DNA of 64,000 nt from Lachnospiraceae bacterium (GTDB lineage: Bacteria; Bacillota; Clostridia; Lachnospirales; Lachnospiraceae). Under the pieces are notes generated by a model. The model made no database searches and was not told the DNA's origin. It saw only the letters and a list, made by a program, of their open reading frames with translations. Positions within the stretch are counted from its first letter, which is position 1, and the number at the start of each line of letters is the position of its first letter. Positions 50,684-59,251 of the stretch are shown in pieces. The translations under genes were made by a program, and so were the position numbers. The DNA is taken from assembly GCA_910576335.1 (NCBI GenBank), contig CAJTIU010000026.1, forward strand, positions 18,744 to 82,743, in the 5' to 3' direction.

Positions 50684-52813
50684 TCAGTTGAAACGCCCAA
50701 AGGTCAGATAATGCTGCTGCCAGTAGGGCGTGTTGATACTGGCGTATTTGATAGGGTCCCCGCAGTGAATCATCATCCCGTTGCCTACATAAATCCCCAC
50801 ATGGCTGGCCCCGCTGGTGTTGTAGGTGCCCTGGAAGAAGATCAGGTCCCCTGGCCTCGCGTCCGCTTTGGACACTCGGGCGCACTGGCTTAAAATCCCG
50901 TTGGCGGTGGTGCGGGGCAGGTTATGGACGCCCGAGTGGGTATAGACCCAGCAGACGAAGCCGGAACAGTCGAAGCTGGTGCCGGGGGAGGAGCCGCCCC
51001 ACACATACGGATAGCCCAGATACTTTTCGGCCTCTGCAATCAGGGCGGCAAATGCCGGGTCGGAAAGGGCCTCCCCTGGTACGGTGTAGTCGCTCCCCGG
51101 GTCATATCCGCCGCCGTTCCCGGAGTAGATGTCGTCCCACAGATAGGGCTTGTTGCCTTTCAGCTCCAGCAGGATGTCATAGAGCTCCTTCTGTTCCGCG
51201 TCCAGCCGGGAGGCGACGACGGCCGGGAGCGTCCGGTTCTCCAGCCGCACATGGAGGATGTAATACTCATAGGCCACCTCCACCTCGTACTCGTATTCCT
51301 CGGTAGTGGTCTCGCCGGTCTCCGGGTCCGTGCTGGTGGAGGTGCCGGTCCGGGTCTCCGTGCGGTAGCGCGTCTCCACTTCCTCGGTCAGCGTCAGCTT
51401 ATACTGGGCCTCGAACAATGCCCGAAGCTCCCCCTGCACGTCCTCACGGGTATAGGTGCGGAGCTTTGCCACTAGGTAGGAAGTCAGCTCATAGGGGTTG
51501 TGCCCCAGCTCGTCCACACGGTAGCGGTATTCGTCATAGCCAGGGTGGGTCCGCTCAATGTCTGCCACTTCCTGCCGCAATGCGTTTTCAAGGGCGGTAT
51601 AGTCCTCGTTGGCCCCTATGATGTCCTCGTCCTCGGCGGTGTAGGAGGTGCCTACCACGGCATTCATCATGCCGGTGCCAAGGGAAGGGAGGGCGGAAAA
51701 GACAGAGTTGATAATCAGGAAAACGCAGAACAGCAGCAGGACCACAACGGCCCCGCCCTTATGGTTGCGGACAAATAATGCCAGCTTTTCCGCCGCCTTC
51801 TCGACTGTGCCTGCCGCCTTCCCCGTGGCTTTGGCCCCCTGCCTTGCCGCCTCCCTGGCCTCCCTGGCGTACTGCCGCTTGATTTTCCACTTCTGGGCCA
51901 TGCGGGAGAGGGGGCTGCTCTGGAGCTCCGGGTGCTCGGCGGCCACCTGCTGGTAACGGAGTTCGGCGTCTGCCTTCATGGCCCTGTGCTCCCACCTTTC
52001 CACCTGCCGGGCCGGGTGCTCCCGGATACGCCGCTTTGCGTAGCGGACTGCCTTATGGGCCCCGGCCTCGGCCAGCAGCTCGGTCTTGTGGGCGGCCTCC
52101 GTCCCCACGTTCTCGTGCTCGGCCTCATGGATTTTCCGGTGGCCGTAGACCCAGAGGGTGGCCCCCGCCGCCGTGGCTGCCCGCTTTGCCGGGCCGGGAG
52201 GCTTGCGAGGCTTCTGCGCCGCCAGATGTTCTTTTGCCCTTTCCAGCCGGACAGCCGAATGTTCCGCCCGGCTCTGGGCCCGTTCCTGTTTCTTCTCCTG
52301 CCGGGGCTTCTTTTCCGTGGAGGCGCTGCCTTCCTCCCGGCTGTCTCCCTTCCTGGTGTCTGCCTCTTTCTCCCGGTAGACTCCCTTCCCGGAAGCTGCT
52401 GCTTTCTCTTGGTAGGCTTCTTCTCTGGAAGCTGTTTCTTTCTCCCGGTAGGCTCCTTTCCCGGAAGTTGTCTCTTTCTCCCTATAGGCCCCCTTCCCGG
52501 TATCTGCCCTTTTCTTCTGGTAGCCGTCCGCTTTGGCGTCTGCCCGCCCCTCCTTTGAGGCCTCCGTCTCTTTCGGGGAATCCTCCCGGTGGAGCCTGGA
52601 AGAGAACTTCTCCCGTTCCCCGTCCTGCTTGAATTTCCCGGTGCCCTGGGGCTTCGGGCCACCCTGGCCCGAAGTGCCTTCCCCGGACTGTCCGGCCACT
52701 TCTTCCTCGGAAAAATGGAGCCGCCCCCGCTTCACGCGCTTTCCCGGCGGCCCATCTGTTTGTCTGGCGATAAAAGCACCTCCTTCCTCTGGATAGGAAA
52801 AGAGCCAGCCCAT
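50684..52813 (-). CDS. NlpC/P60 cell-wall hydrolase of the transfer system
   Basis: 709 residues from ATG 52813. Residues 40-330 are extremely charged and repetitive (many KGAYREKE-like units). A membrane helix (AVVVLLLFCVFLIINSVF) lies near 350-370, then an extracellular segment and a C-terminal NlpC/P60 domain with catalytic Cys in TSFDCSGFVCWVY and His in GASHVGIYVGNGMMIHCG. It opens peptidoglycan for the conjugation channel. The ATG lies too close to its GGAGG; a better site AAGGAGG precedes an in-frame ATC at 52769-52771 (then ARQTDGPPGKRVKRG), suggesting an AUC start. Confidence 0.85.
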   Translation of the reverse strand: MGWLFSYPEEGGAFIARQTDGPPGKRVKRGRLHFSEEEVAGQSGEGTSGQGGPKPQGTGKFKQDGEREKFSSRLHREDSPKETEASKEGRADAKADGYQKKRADTGKGAYREKETTSGKGAYREKETASREEAYQEKAAASGKGVYREKEADTRKGDSREEGSASTEKKPRQEKKQERAQSRAEHSAVRLERAKEHLAAQKPRKPPGPAKRAATAAGATLWVYGHRKIHEAEHENVGTEAAHKTELLAEAGAHKAVRYAKRRIREHPARQVERWEHRAMKADAELRYQQVAAEHPELQSSPLSRMAQKWKIKRQYAREAREAARQGAKATGKAAGTVEKAAEKLALFVRNHKGGAVVVLLLFCVFLIINSVFSALPSLGTGMMNAVVGTSYTAEDEDIIGANEDYTALENALRQEVADIERTHPGYDEYRYRVDELGHNPYELTSYLVAKLRTYTREDVQGELRALFEAQYKLTLTEEVETRYRTETRTGTSTSTDPETGETTTEEYEYEVEVAYEYYILHVRLENRTLPAVVASRLDAEQKELYDILLELKGNKPYLWDDIYSGNGGGYDPGSDYTVPGEALSDPAFAALIAEAEKYLGYPYVWGGSSPGTSFDCSGFVCWVYTHSGVHNLPRTTANGILSQCARVSKADARPGDLIFFQGTYNTSGASHVGIYVGNGMMIHCGDPIKYASINTPYWQQHYLTFGRFN
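52652..52674 (-). repeat. ICE 23-bp hairpin copy 9 (inside the NlpC/P60 gene)
   Basis: CTTCGGGCCA-CCC-TGGCCCGAAG, a perfect 10-bp stem embedded in coding sequence. Confidence 0.75.
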
Positions 52814-52843
52814 ACCCTCCGGTATCGCGCTGGCAGGTCACGG

Positions 52844-52866
52844 CCTCGGGCCAACTTGGCCCGAAG
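52844..52866 (-). repeat. ICE 23-bp hairpin copy 10
   Basis: CCTCGGGCCA-ACT-TGGCCCGAAG, between the VirB4 stop and the NlpC/P60 start. Confidence 0.8.
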
Positions 52867-52874
52867 CCCGGCTG

Positions 52875-55289
52875 CTATTCTTTCCCGGCCTCCGCCTTCC
52901 GGTCCTCGGGCCGGGTGGTCATAATGGAGTAGAGCTTCGTGTTCTTGGGGAAGCGGTCAACAAAGGGGATCGTCACATTCCCGAAGAACAAGAGCCCCTC
53001 CCCGGAATTGCTGTGCGTCACATAGGAAAGCTGGTGGGGGCTTATCCCTAACTGCTTCGCCAGAATCTGCCGGTCCCCCTGCGCCTGGGAGAGAAGCACC
53101 ATGAAATCGCTGTTCTCGAAGATGTTCTCAATCTGCCGGGAGGCAAGGAGGTCCTTCACGTTCTGGGTCAGGGCGCTGGGGACGCAGCCCTTTTTGCGGA
53201 GCATCTTCCAGATGGTCACAAAATAACTGGAAGTCAGTTCGTCCTGCAAGAGTACATGGAACTCGTCATAGTAGCACCATGTGGAGAGGCCCCGGGCGAA
53301 GTTGTGGGAGACCTGGCTGTTCATCAGGTCGTTGATGATGTGCATGGCGATAGTGCGGAGCCCCGCCCCCAGCCGTTTCAAATCAAAGCACACCACCCGG
53401 GCGTCCTGGTAGCCCACGTTGGTCTTGTGGTTGAAGATGTTCAGGGAGCCGGACACATAGATTTCAAGGGCCGTCGCCAGCCGTTTGGCCTCCGCTTCCG
53501 TCTGCTTGCAGAGAAGGTCATAGAAGTCCTGCAAGGTGGGGAGGGGCGTATGCTCCGGGTCGTTGAGGAAGTCCCGGTACACCATCCGGGCGCACCGGTC
53601 AATGATGGTCCGCTCCACAGGCTGCAACCCGTCTTTGCCTCCCACAATGAGCTCCATCAGGGAAAGGATGAAATCACATTTTAAGCTGATGGGCGAAACC
53701 TCGTCGTCCACGCTCACATCCAAATCCATCGGGTTGATATGGTGGGGGCTGTTGGGCGCGATCTCCACCACAAGCCCGTCCTCCCCGAACTGGCGCACCA
53801 GAGGGGAATATTCCCCCATCGGGTCCAGTATGATAATGCGGTCGCTGGTGGCGAGGAACACGTTCACAAGCTCCCGTTTCCCGGCGAAGGACTTCCCGGA
53901 GCCCGGCACGCCAAGATACAGTCCGTTAGGGTTTTTCAGCTTCTTCCGGTCTGCCATGATGACATTGTGGGAAAGGGCGTTCAGGCCGTAATAGACCGCC
54001 TCCCCGTCCATGCACAGCTCCTGGGTCATAAAGGGCACGAAGATAGCCGTGGAGCTGGTGGTCATGCCCCGCTGTATCTCTATGCCGTTGAGGCCGAGAG
54101 GGAGGCTTGACATCAGCCCCTGCTCCTGCTGGAAGTCCAGCCGTTTCAGGGAGCAGTTGTATTTCTGCATGATACCGGAGACCGTGAAAAGGTCGTTGTC
54201 CAGCTCCCGGCGGGTGGCCGCCGTGTTCACCACAAGGAAGGTCAGGAGGAACATCCTTTCATTGCGGCTCTGCAAATCGGTCAGCAGGTTCTTTGCGTCC
54301 TGGCTGAACGTCACAAGGTCCGGGGGCAGGATGTCCATATCGTAGCCGGAGCGGACCGCCTTCTTCTGTTCCTCCACCTTCATTTTGTCAATGTCTGAAA
54401 CCTTCCCTTTAATGGTCTTGATGGCCTTCGCCTGGTCCACCGTCTGTATGTGCATGGTGATGGTCATTTCCGCGTCCACCTCCAGCAGCTCCGCAAGGAG
54501 CTTGTCGGAAAGCTCCGAGGCCATGATCTGCATATAGGAGGCGGCGCCCCATGTGGCCCCCATGCGGAAGAGGCGGCCCATACGGAAATCGAAGCTCTCC
54601 GGGGCGATAAAGTCCTTCGTGGAAAGCCCGGTGGCCGGAATCTGGCCCCATGTGAAGGAGAAGGGTTCCGTGCCGCCGGGGTGGAGCTGGCCGTGGAGGA
54701 TCTCCAGCCGTTCCAGCCCGGAAAGGGGCCTTGACTGGACCCCCAGCTTTTTGAAGTTCCCGGAAATGTCGGCCTCCACCCGTTCCAGCCGGGGCTTTGC
54801 CGCCGCCGGGCTGTCGGCGGTGACGCCGAAGGTAATGAGTTTTGTCCGCACAATGCCGTTGTTGCTCTTTGCGATCTGGCCTTCCAGCATCTCCACATAC
54901 TCGTCACGCATCCCGCTGTAGCTGTCCGTTTTCCGGGGGATGTTCACCCGGTACCTGCTGCCCGGGCGGCTCCGGTGGTTGATGAAGGAGAGCTGGACGG
55001 GAAGGGAGCTGTCAAAGGAATTGAGGAAAGCGCAGTACCCGTCAAAAATGGCGCTCTGGTCGTCTGCCTGCGCCAGCTGGTAGTTGATGTCCTCATACTC
55101 CATGCTCTTTGTGTAGAGCCTTCCGTCCACCCGGCAGATACCGTCCTTGTACATCTCACGGTAGGGAAGGGTCTGCTGGGCGGTCTGGGGCCCGGACGTT
55201 TTCCCCGCCCGGGGCTTTTTTGTGGCGCACCGGCGGTCAGGCTTTCCTGCCCTTGCGGCCGGCCGTTTCGCCTTTGGTTGTCTTTGCAA
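52875..55289 (-). CDS. VirB4-like conjugation ATPase (CD1110 type)
   Basis: 804 residues from TTG 55289, with AAAGGAGG 9 bases upstream. Walker A GVPGSGKSFAGKRE near residue 460, IIILDPMGEYSPLV after it and LSTWCYYDEFHVLLQDE (Walker B region) near residue 670. It powers substrate transfer and channel assembly of the type IV system at the inner face of the membrane. It overlaps the PrgI gene by 53 bases, which is long but the frames are both well conserved. A hairpin copy follows its stop. Confidence 0.92.
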   Translation of the reverse strand: MQRQPKAKRPAARAGKPDRRCATKKPRAGKTSGPQTAQQTLPYREMYKDGICRVDGRLYTKSMEYEDINYQLAQADDQSAIFDGYCAFLNSFDSSLPVQLSFINHRSRPGSRYRVNIPRKTDSYSGMRDEYVEMLEGQIAKSNNGIVRTKLITFGVTADSPAAAKPRLERVEADISGNFKKLGVQSRPLSGLERLEILHGQLHPGGTEPFSFTWGQIPATGLSTKDFIAPESFDFRMGRLFRMGATWGAASYMQIMASELSDKLLAELLEVDAEMTITMHIQTVDQAKAIKTIKGKVSDIDKMKVEEQKKAVRSGYDMDILPPDLVTFSQDAKNLLTDLQSRNERMFLLTFLVVNTAATRRELDNDLFTVSGIMQKYNCSLKRLDFQQEQGLMSSLPLGLNGIEIQRGMTTSSTAIFVPFMTQELCMDGEAVYYGLNALSHNVIMADRKKLKNPNGLYLGVPGSGKSFAGKRELVNVFLATSDRIIILDPMGEYSPLVRQFGEDGLVVEIAPNSPHHINPMDLDVSVDDEVSPISLKCDFILSLMELIVGGKDGLQPVERTIIDRCARMVYRDFLNDPEHTPLPTLQDFYDLLCKQTEAEAKRLATALEIYVSGSLNIFNHKTNVGYQDARVVCFDLKRLGAGLRTIAMHIINDLMNSQVSHNFARGLSTWCYYDEFHVLLQDELTSSYFVTIWKMLRKKGCVPSALTQNVKDLLASRQIENIFENSDFMVLLSQAQGDRQILAKQLGISPHQLSYVTHSNSGEGLLFFGNVTIPFVDRFPKNTKLYSIMTTRPEDRKAEAGKE

Positions 55290-55626
55290 TCGGCTTTTCC
55301 TCCTTTCGGTTCAAAAAAGCGTAGAAATTTTCAGTTCTGTAGGGCCGCACCCGTGGCGTCAGGAACCTTGCACGGATAATGTTGCGGAGCACCTTCTCAA
55401 AGGGAAGGCCGTCCTTCTCGTACATGGCAAACAGAAAGCACGGGAGCATGAGCCCGATCATCAGGAACAGAGCAATGCTGTTCCCGATATGGGAGCGGGT
55501 GAACAGGTAAAAGGGTACGCCTGTCCCACCCGCTATGGAAAAACAGATAAGCTGGCGCTTCGTTAAGTTGAAGGCCAGCTTGGTCTTGATACGGTTCAAA
55601 TCGTTTGGCACTGGCACATAGGCCAT
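55237..55626 (-). CDS. PrgI-family transfer protein (VirB3-like)
   Basis: 129 residues from ATG 55626 (GGAAAGGAGG upstream). It opens AYVPVPNDLNRIKTKLAFNL, followed by two membrane helices (LICFSIAGGTGVPFYLF and IALFLMIGLMLPCFLFAMY) and a basic tail. PrgI-family proteins fill the VirB3 place beside VirB4 in Gram-positive conjugation. Hairpin copy 11 lies just upstream of the ribosome site. Confidence 0.88.
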   Translation of the reverse strand: MAYVPVPNDLNRIKTKLAFNLTKRQLICFSIAGGTGVPFYLFTRSHIGNSIALFLMIGLMLPCFLFAMYEKDGLPFEKVLRNIIRARFLTPRVRPYRTENFYAFLNRKEEKPIAKTTKGETAGRKGRKA

Positions 55627-55642
55627 AAGGTCCTCCTTTCCG

Positions 55643-55665
55643 CTTCGGGCCATGTTGGCCCGAAG
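55643..55665 (-). repeat. ICE 23-bp hairpin copy 11, upstream of prgI
   Basis: CTTCGGGCCA-TGT-TGGCCCGAAG, perfect 10-bp stem, followed on the minus strand by CGGAAAGGAGG and ATG. Confidence 0.8.
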
Positions 55666-55671
55666 CTCGTC

Positions 55672-56022
55672 CTACCGCTCCGCGCCCTTTGCTGGCTTCT
55701 CCTTCTTCGGGGAGCGGGCGGCGTTCTCTTTGGCCGACTCCTTTGCCCCGGCCTCCAGCTGGCTCTTGATAGAGGGCGGCGATTCCTTTGTTTTCTCCTT
55801 TCCGGGCCGGGGCATGACGGCCCCGCCCTGATAGTCGTAGCCCGCCGCGTGGATGGCGGCGAGGGTCTCTTCTGATACCTTCTGGAAAAGAAGAAGGTCC
55901 GTGTCGGCCGCAAAGGCCAGCATGTCCCGCTCGTTAAATTCCTCCGGGAGCTTCCCGTGGAAGGCGGGGCGCGTGTCCCCGTTCCCGTCTGTCCTGTAGC
56001 GGCGAGGTGCCCGTCCCTGCAT
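55672..56022 (-). CDS. Small accessory protein between VirB6 and PrgI
   Basis: 116 residues. A folded first half (FHGKLPEEFNERDMLAFAADTDLLL, then VSEETLAAIHAAGYDYQGG) is followed by a Lys/Glu-rich tail (SIKSQLEAGAKESAKEN) similar to the tail of the protein at 48480-49046, so the two may share a C-terminal targeting or interaction motif. ATG 56022 has AAAGGAGGG upstream. Family not named by me; present as an extra gene in the transfer operon. Confidence 0.6.
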   Translation of the reverse strand: MQGRAPRRYRTDGNGDTRPAFHGKLPEEFNERDMLAFAADTDLLLFQKVSEETLAAIHAAGYDYQGGAVMPRPGKEKTKESPPSIKSQLEAGAKESAKENAARSPKKEKPAKGAER

Positions 56023-56040
56023 GGTATCCCTCCTTTCCGG

Positions 56041-56063
56041 CTTCGGGCCAGGTTGGCCCGAGG
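56041..56063 (-). repeat. ICE 23-bp hairpin copy 12
   Basis: CTTCGGGCCA-GGT-TGGCCCGAGG, followed on the minus strand by CCGGAAAGGAGGGATACC and ATG 56022. Its one wobble position favours the plus strand, unlike the other variants. Confidence 0.8.
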
Positions 56064-56067
56064 CCCC

Positions 56068-56934
56068 TTAGTGCGCTCCCCATATGGACTTCGAGAGGCT
56101 CCCGGTCTTGAAGAGGACGAAGCACAGCAGCACCGTGTACCCCACGCAGGTCCAGATGGCCCCCATCAGGTCGCCGCCCGTGGCGATACCCTGCACCAGA
56201 ACGGCGTAGATTGCCATGCAGACCATGATAAGCATCCCCTGGAACCCCACGGCGAAAAGGGACTTGAAATAGTTGTGCCCCATGTGCCCGGCCTCCCGGT
56301 TGGCGATAGTGGCGAAGGGGATAGGGGCAAGGCTGGTCATCAGGTAAATTTCTATCATGCGCCCATAGACAATGACGAACACCACGATATTCAGGGCCGT
56401 CATGGTGAACTGCACGAAGAAGGATTGCAGGAATATCCCCAGCAGGGGGCCAAGCTCCATTGCCTCAAGCTGGGCCTGCATGTTCTCCAGCGCCTCCGGC
56501 GTGACGGCGGTGGAGCCCTGTATCAGCCCCGCCGACTGCTGCACTACATGCTGGGAGACGTCAAACACCGCCATGACGATGTTGAAGGTGTTGGAGAGCA
56601 CCAGCACGGCGGCGAAGGTCTTGAAAATCCATTTGAAGAATATCCAGGTGTCGAAGTTGTGGAGGTTGTTGTGGTCCACCAGCATCTGGATGAGCTCGTA
56701 GGTCATCACGAAGGTCAGCACCAGCCCCGCTATGGGGAGGATGACGGTCTCGGAGAGCCGGCGTATCATGGAGAACACCCCGGCGTTCCATGCCGCCGGG
56801 GTCATCCCTACCTGTGCCGCGATCTCTCCGACCTGCTCGTTCACCCCCGTGAAGAGCCCGCCGAGGTTCTCCATGATACCCTCGACCAGAAGGGCTTTGA
56901 GCCATTCCGTGATGGCGTCGAAGATACTTTGCAT
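56068..56934 (-). CDS. VirB6/TrbL-like channel protein (CD1112 type)
   Basis: 288 residues with at least five membrane helices (ILPIAGLVLTFVMTYELI, FAAVLVLSNTFNIVMAVF, MTALNIVVFVIVYG, GMLIMVCMAIYAVLV, VGYTVLLCFVLF). NREAGHMGHNYFKSLFAVGFQG is a family block. It forms part of the inner-membrane channel of the type IV secretion system. GGAGTGACCT precedes ATG 56934. The upstream operon gene, Maff2, is cut by the nested element. Confidence 0.88.
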   Translation of the reverse strand: MQSIFDAITEWLKALLVEGIMENLGGLFTGVNEQVGEIAAQVGMTPAAWNAGVFSMIRRLSETVILPIAGLVLTFVMTYELIQMLVDHNNLHNFDTWIFFKWIFKTFAAVLVLSNTFNIVMAVFDVSQHVVQQSAGLIQGSTAVTPEALENMQAQLEAMELGPLLGIFLQSFFVQFTMTALNIVVFVIVYGRMIEIYLMTSLAPIPFATIANREAGHMGHNYFKSLFAVGFQGMLIMVCMAIYAVLVQGIATGGDLMGAIWTCVGYTVLLCFVLFKTGSLSKSIWGAH

Positions 56935-56954
56935 AGGTCACTCCTTTGGGAAAC

Positions 56955-57038
56955 TTAAAACAGGTCAGCCAGCAGCGGGATCAGGTTCATGCCAAGGAGG
57001 ACGATGCCCCCGCCGGCCATGAGCTGTGTTATCCCCAA
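56955..57038 (-). pseudogene. Maff2-family gene, C-terminal remnant
   Basis: Reads LGITQLMAGGGIVLLGMNL then IPLLADLF and stop, matching the C-terminal helix of Maff2 membrane proteins that normally precede VirB6 in this operon. A stop codon lies directly upstream at the junction with the nested element, so the 5' half must be on its far side outside the window. Confidence 0.7.
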
Positions 57039-57109
57039 TTAGTAGGAACAATACAGTTTTCTGGCGGGCGGCGGCACGTCAAGAAATATATATGGAGTTT
57101 TTAAAGAAT

Positions 57110-57124
57110 CCCCCGGAGCGGGGG
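57110..57124 (-). terminator. Terminator of the IME recombinase gene
   Basis: CCCCC-GGAGC-GGGGG, followed on the minus strand by ATTCTTTAAAAA. Confidence 0.5.
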
Positions 57125-57129
57125 AGCGG

Positions 57130-58794
57130 TCAGCCTGTGACCTGCTCCACTTCCGGTATGGGTTTAAGATTAAAATGAATTTCGATAGAAATGTGTCTTG
57201 TCTTATCTCTGTCTATAGTTTCATGGACAACGATTTCTTTAATCAGGCGGTTCAGGGTGGAAGCGTCCAGCTCGGTGATGTCCCGGTATTCCTGTATGGA
57301 TTCCACCCACTGCCTTGCGTCCACGGCAAGCCGGATTTCATTGGCAAGGTGTTTCCTGCCTTTCTCAACTTTAGCCTTTAATTCCGCCTGTTCCTTCTGT
57401 GTCTTTTCCAGCAGGAGATTGAAGTTTTCTTCTGTGATTCGTCCGGCTACCATGTCCTCATAGAGCCGCAATACCATCTTTTCCAGCACTTCAATCCGTT
57501 CTTCGTCTTTGGCAAGGGTGCGCTCCATCGCTTCCCGCTGGTCTTTCTGCTCGGCCTGGCAGGTGTCGGTCAGCCGTCCGGCCACCGCTTCGCTGTCGGT
57601 CAGGGCAGCGGTGGCGCACTCCCGGATTTTGTTCAGCACAAGAGAATAGAGCGTGTCAAATTCAACCCGGTGCTGTGTGCAGTGCTGCTTCCCATAGGCA
57701 TTGTAGGTCTTACAGGAGAAAATCCGCTTCGGGAACTTCTCATGCGTGGTGCGGATGGTGAGAGCCTTTCCGCACTCCCCGCATTTTATCAGCCCTGCAA
57801 AGAGGTTGATTTTCCCGGATTTGCCCGGTCGCTGGCGGGATTTCAGTTTTTCCTGCACAATCGCAAAGTCCTTTTTGTCCACCAGCGGCTCATGCGTCCC
57901 CTCCACCACAATCCAGTCCTCCGGCTTCTTATCCCGGATAGTGCCGATTTTAAAGCGGTACTCGGTCTTTTGGGAAGCGATTGCGCCGGTGTAGACGGGG
58001 TTCATCAGGATTTCCTTAATCACGGAGAAGTCCCAGACGTACCGCCCGTTTTCCGGGTCTTTCTTTTCCCATTTGGTGCGGATGTTCCGGTGTCCCCGCT
58101 TCCGGTTCCACCATGTCGGGCATGGGTGCTTTTCTTCCTCCAGCCTGCGCCGGATGTAGTTGGGGCCGTGGCCGTCCAGCGCATATCCGAAAATCAGCCG
58201 GACAACCGGGGCGGTTTCCCCGTCAATGAGAAGGTGGTTCTTGTCCTCCGGGTCTTTCTTGTAGCCAAACGGGGCGATACAGCCGGTGAACTGGCCTTTC
58301 TGCGCCTTCAGCACATAGGAAGAATGGACTTTCTTGGAAATATCCTTGCTGTACATCTCATTCAGGATATTTTTGAAGGGCGCAATGTCGTTGTTGTCCC
58401 GCATGGTGTCGATACCGTCATTCATGGCGATGTAGCGCACACCATTTCTTGGAAAGAAGTCCTCAATAAGCTGCCCGGTCTGCAAGTAGTTCCGTCCTAA
58501 CCTCGATAAATCCTTTGTAATGACAAGGTTTACCTGCTTCCGCTCGATGGCTTTCAACATCCGTTTCAGGTCGGGGCGTTCCATGTTCAAGCCGGTGAAG
58601 CCGTCGTCCTGATAGACTGCCGTAACCTCCCATCCCTGCTTCTGGCAGAATTTTTCCAGCATATCCCGCTGGTTCTCGATACTGGCACTCGTCCCGTCAA
58701 GGTCGTCGTCCTTGGATAGCCTGCAATAGATAGCTGCCCGGAAGCTCCCGGCAAGAAGTGTGTCCATTCCTGTATATCCAAAAGTGTTCATCAT
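57130..58794 (-). CDS. Large serine recombinase of the IME
   Basis: 554 residues. Catalytic domain with AAIYCRLSKDDDLDGTS (Ser27), ITKDLSRLGRNYLQTG and NEMYSKDISKKV; recombinase domain from APFGYKKDPEDK; zinc ribbon CGECGKALTIRTT...CTQHRVEF; a long coiled coil; and a DUF4368-like end (LNRLIKEIVVHE). It integrates and excises the IME. It differs clearly from the ICE recombinase at 35610. It follows a small gene by 6 bases and lies at the element end. Confidence 0.9.
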   Translation of the reverse strand: MMNTFGYTGMDTLLAGSFRAAIYCRLSKDDDLDGTSASIENQRDMLEKFCQKQGWEVTAVYQDDGFTGLNMERPDLKRMLKAIERKQVNLVITKDLSRLGRNYLQTGQLIEDFFPRNGVRYIAMNDGIDTMRDNNDIAPFKNILNEMYSKDISKKVHSSYVLKAQKGQFTGCIAPFGYKKDPEDKNHLLIDGETAPVVRLIFGYALDGHGPNYIRRRLEEEKHPCPTWWNRKRGHRNIRTKWEKKDPENGRYVWDFSVIKEILMNPVYTGAIASQKTEYRFKIGTIRDKKPEDWIVVEGTHEPLVDKKDFAIVQEKLKSRQRPGKSGKINLFAGLIKCGECGKALTIRTTHEKFPKRIFSCKTYNAYGKQHCTQHRVEFDTLYSLVLNKIRECATAALTDSEAVAGRLTDTCQAEQKDQREAMERTLAKDEERIEVLEKMVLRLYEDMVAGRITEENFNLLLEKTQKEQAELKAKVEKGRKHLANEIRLAVDARQWVESIQEYRDITELDASTLNRLIKEIVVHETIDRDKTRHISIEIHFNLKPIPEVEQVTG

Positions 58795-58800
58795 AACCGT

Positions 58801-58998
58801 TTACCCGCACAATCCAGACGGAACACGGTCACTTGGAACCTCACCTTTATTATACCCTATTTCTTGTGGTTTAGCAAGATAATCTTTATCTGTTTTTCTG
58901 CTGTGTTTCTGTGCGATAAGGCTCACGAAAACGTCCGTAGCGTCCAGTTCGCCGTCAAATATTGTGGTGACATGAATCTCTGTTTTATTTTTCGCCAT
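58801..58998 (-). CDS. Small transposon-encoded protein
   Basis: 65 residues from ATG 58998 (GGAGGACAACTGCCT upstream). It opens AKNKTEIHVTTIFDGELDA, then TDVFVSLIAQKHS. Such short proteins directly precede recombinase genes in Firmicute mobilizable elements. Possible directionality or regulatory factor; not proven. Confidence 0.65.
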   Translation of the reverse strand: MAKNKTEIHVTTIFDGELDATDVFVSLIAQKHSRKTDKDYLAKPQEIGYNKGEVPSDRVPSGLCG

Positions 58999-59251
58999 AG
59001 GCAGTTGTCCTCCATACATGAAAACAGCCAGACAGGGAAGGTCGGCAACGAAGTCCGGCAACGGGCTTCAAAAAACCATGAAACTAATCCTTGTCTGGCG
59101 GTTGGGTTATTTTATACTTTTTCTTTTATTTTTCTGTTGTTTTGGTTGTTAAAGGGGAGAAAAGCCGACAGTTACGGGATTTTCCCCGGCAACCGGCCCG
59201 GCAACGGGATAGCAACGAAGTGTGCAACGGGCTGTTATTTGCCGGATTTTT

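Noticed and set aside
37493..56063. CRISPR array explanation for the repeated 23-mer
   Set aside because: Spacing is kilobases, copies are palindromic and lie near gene starts; no cas genes.
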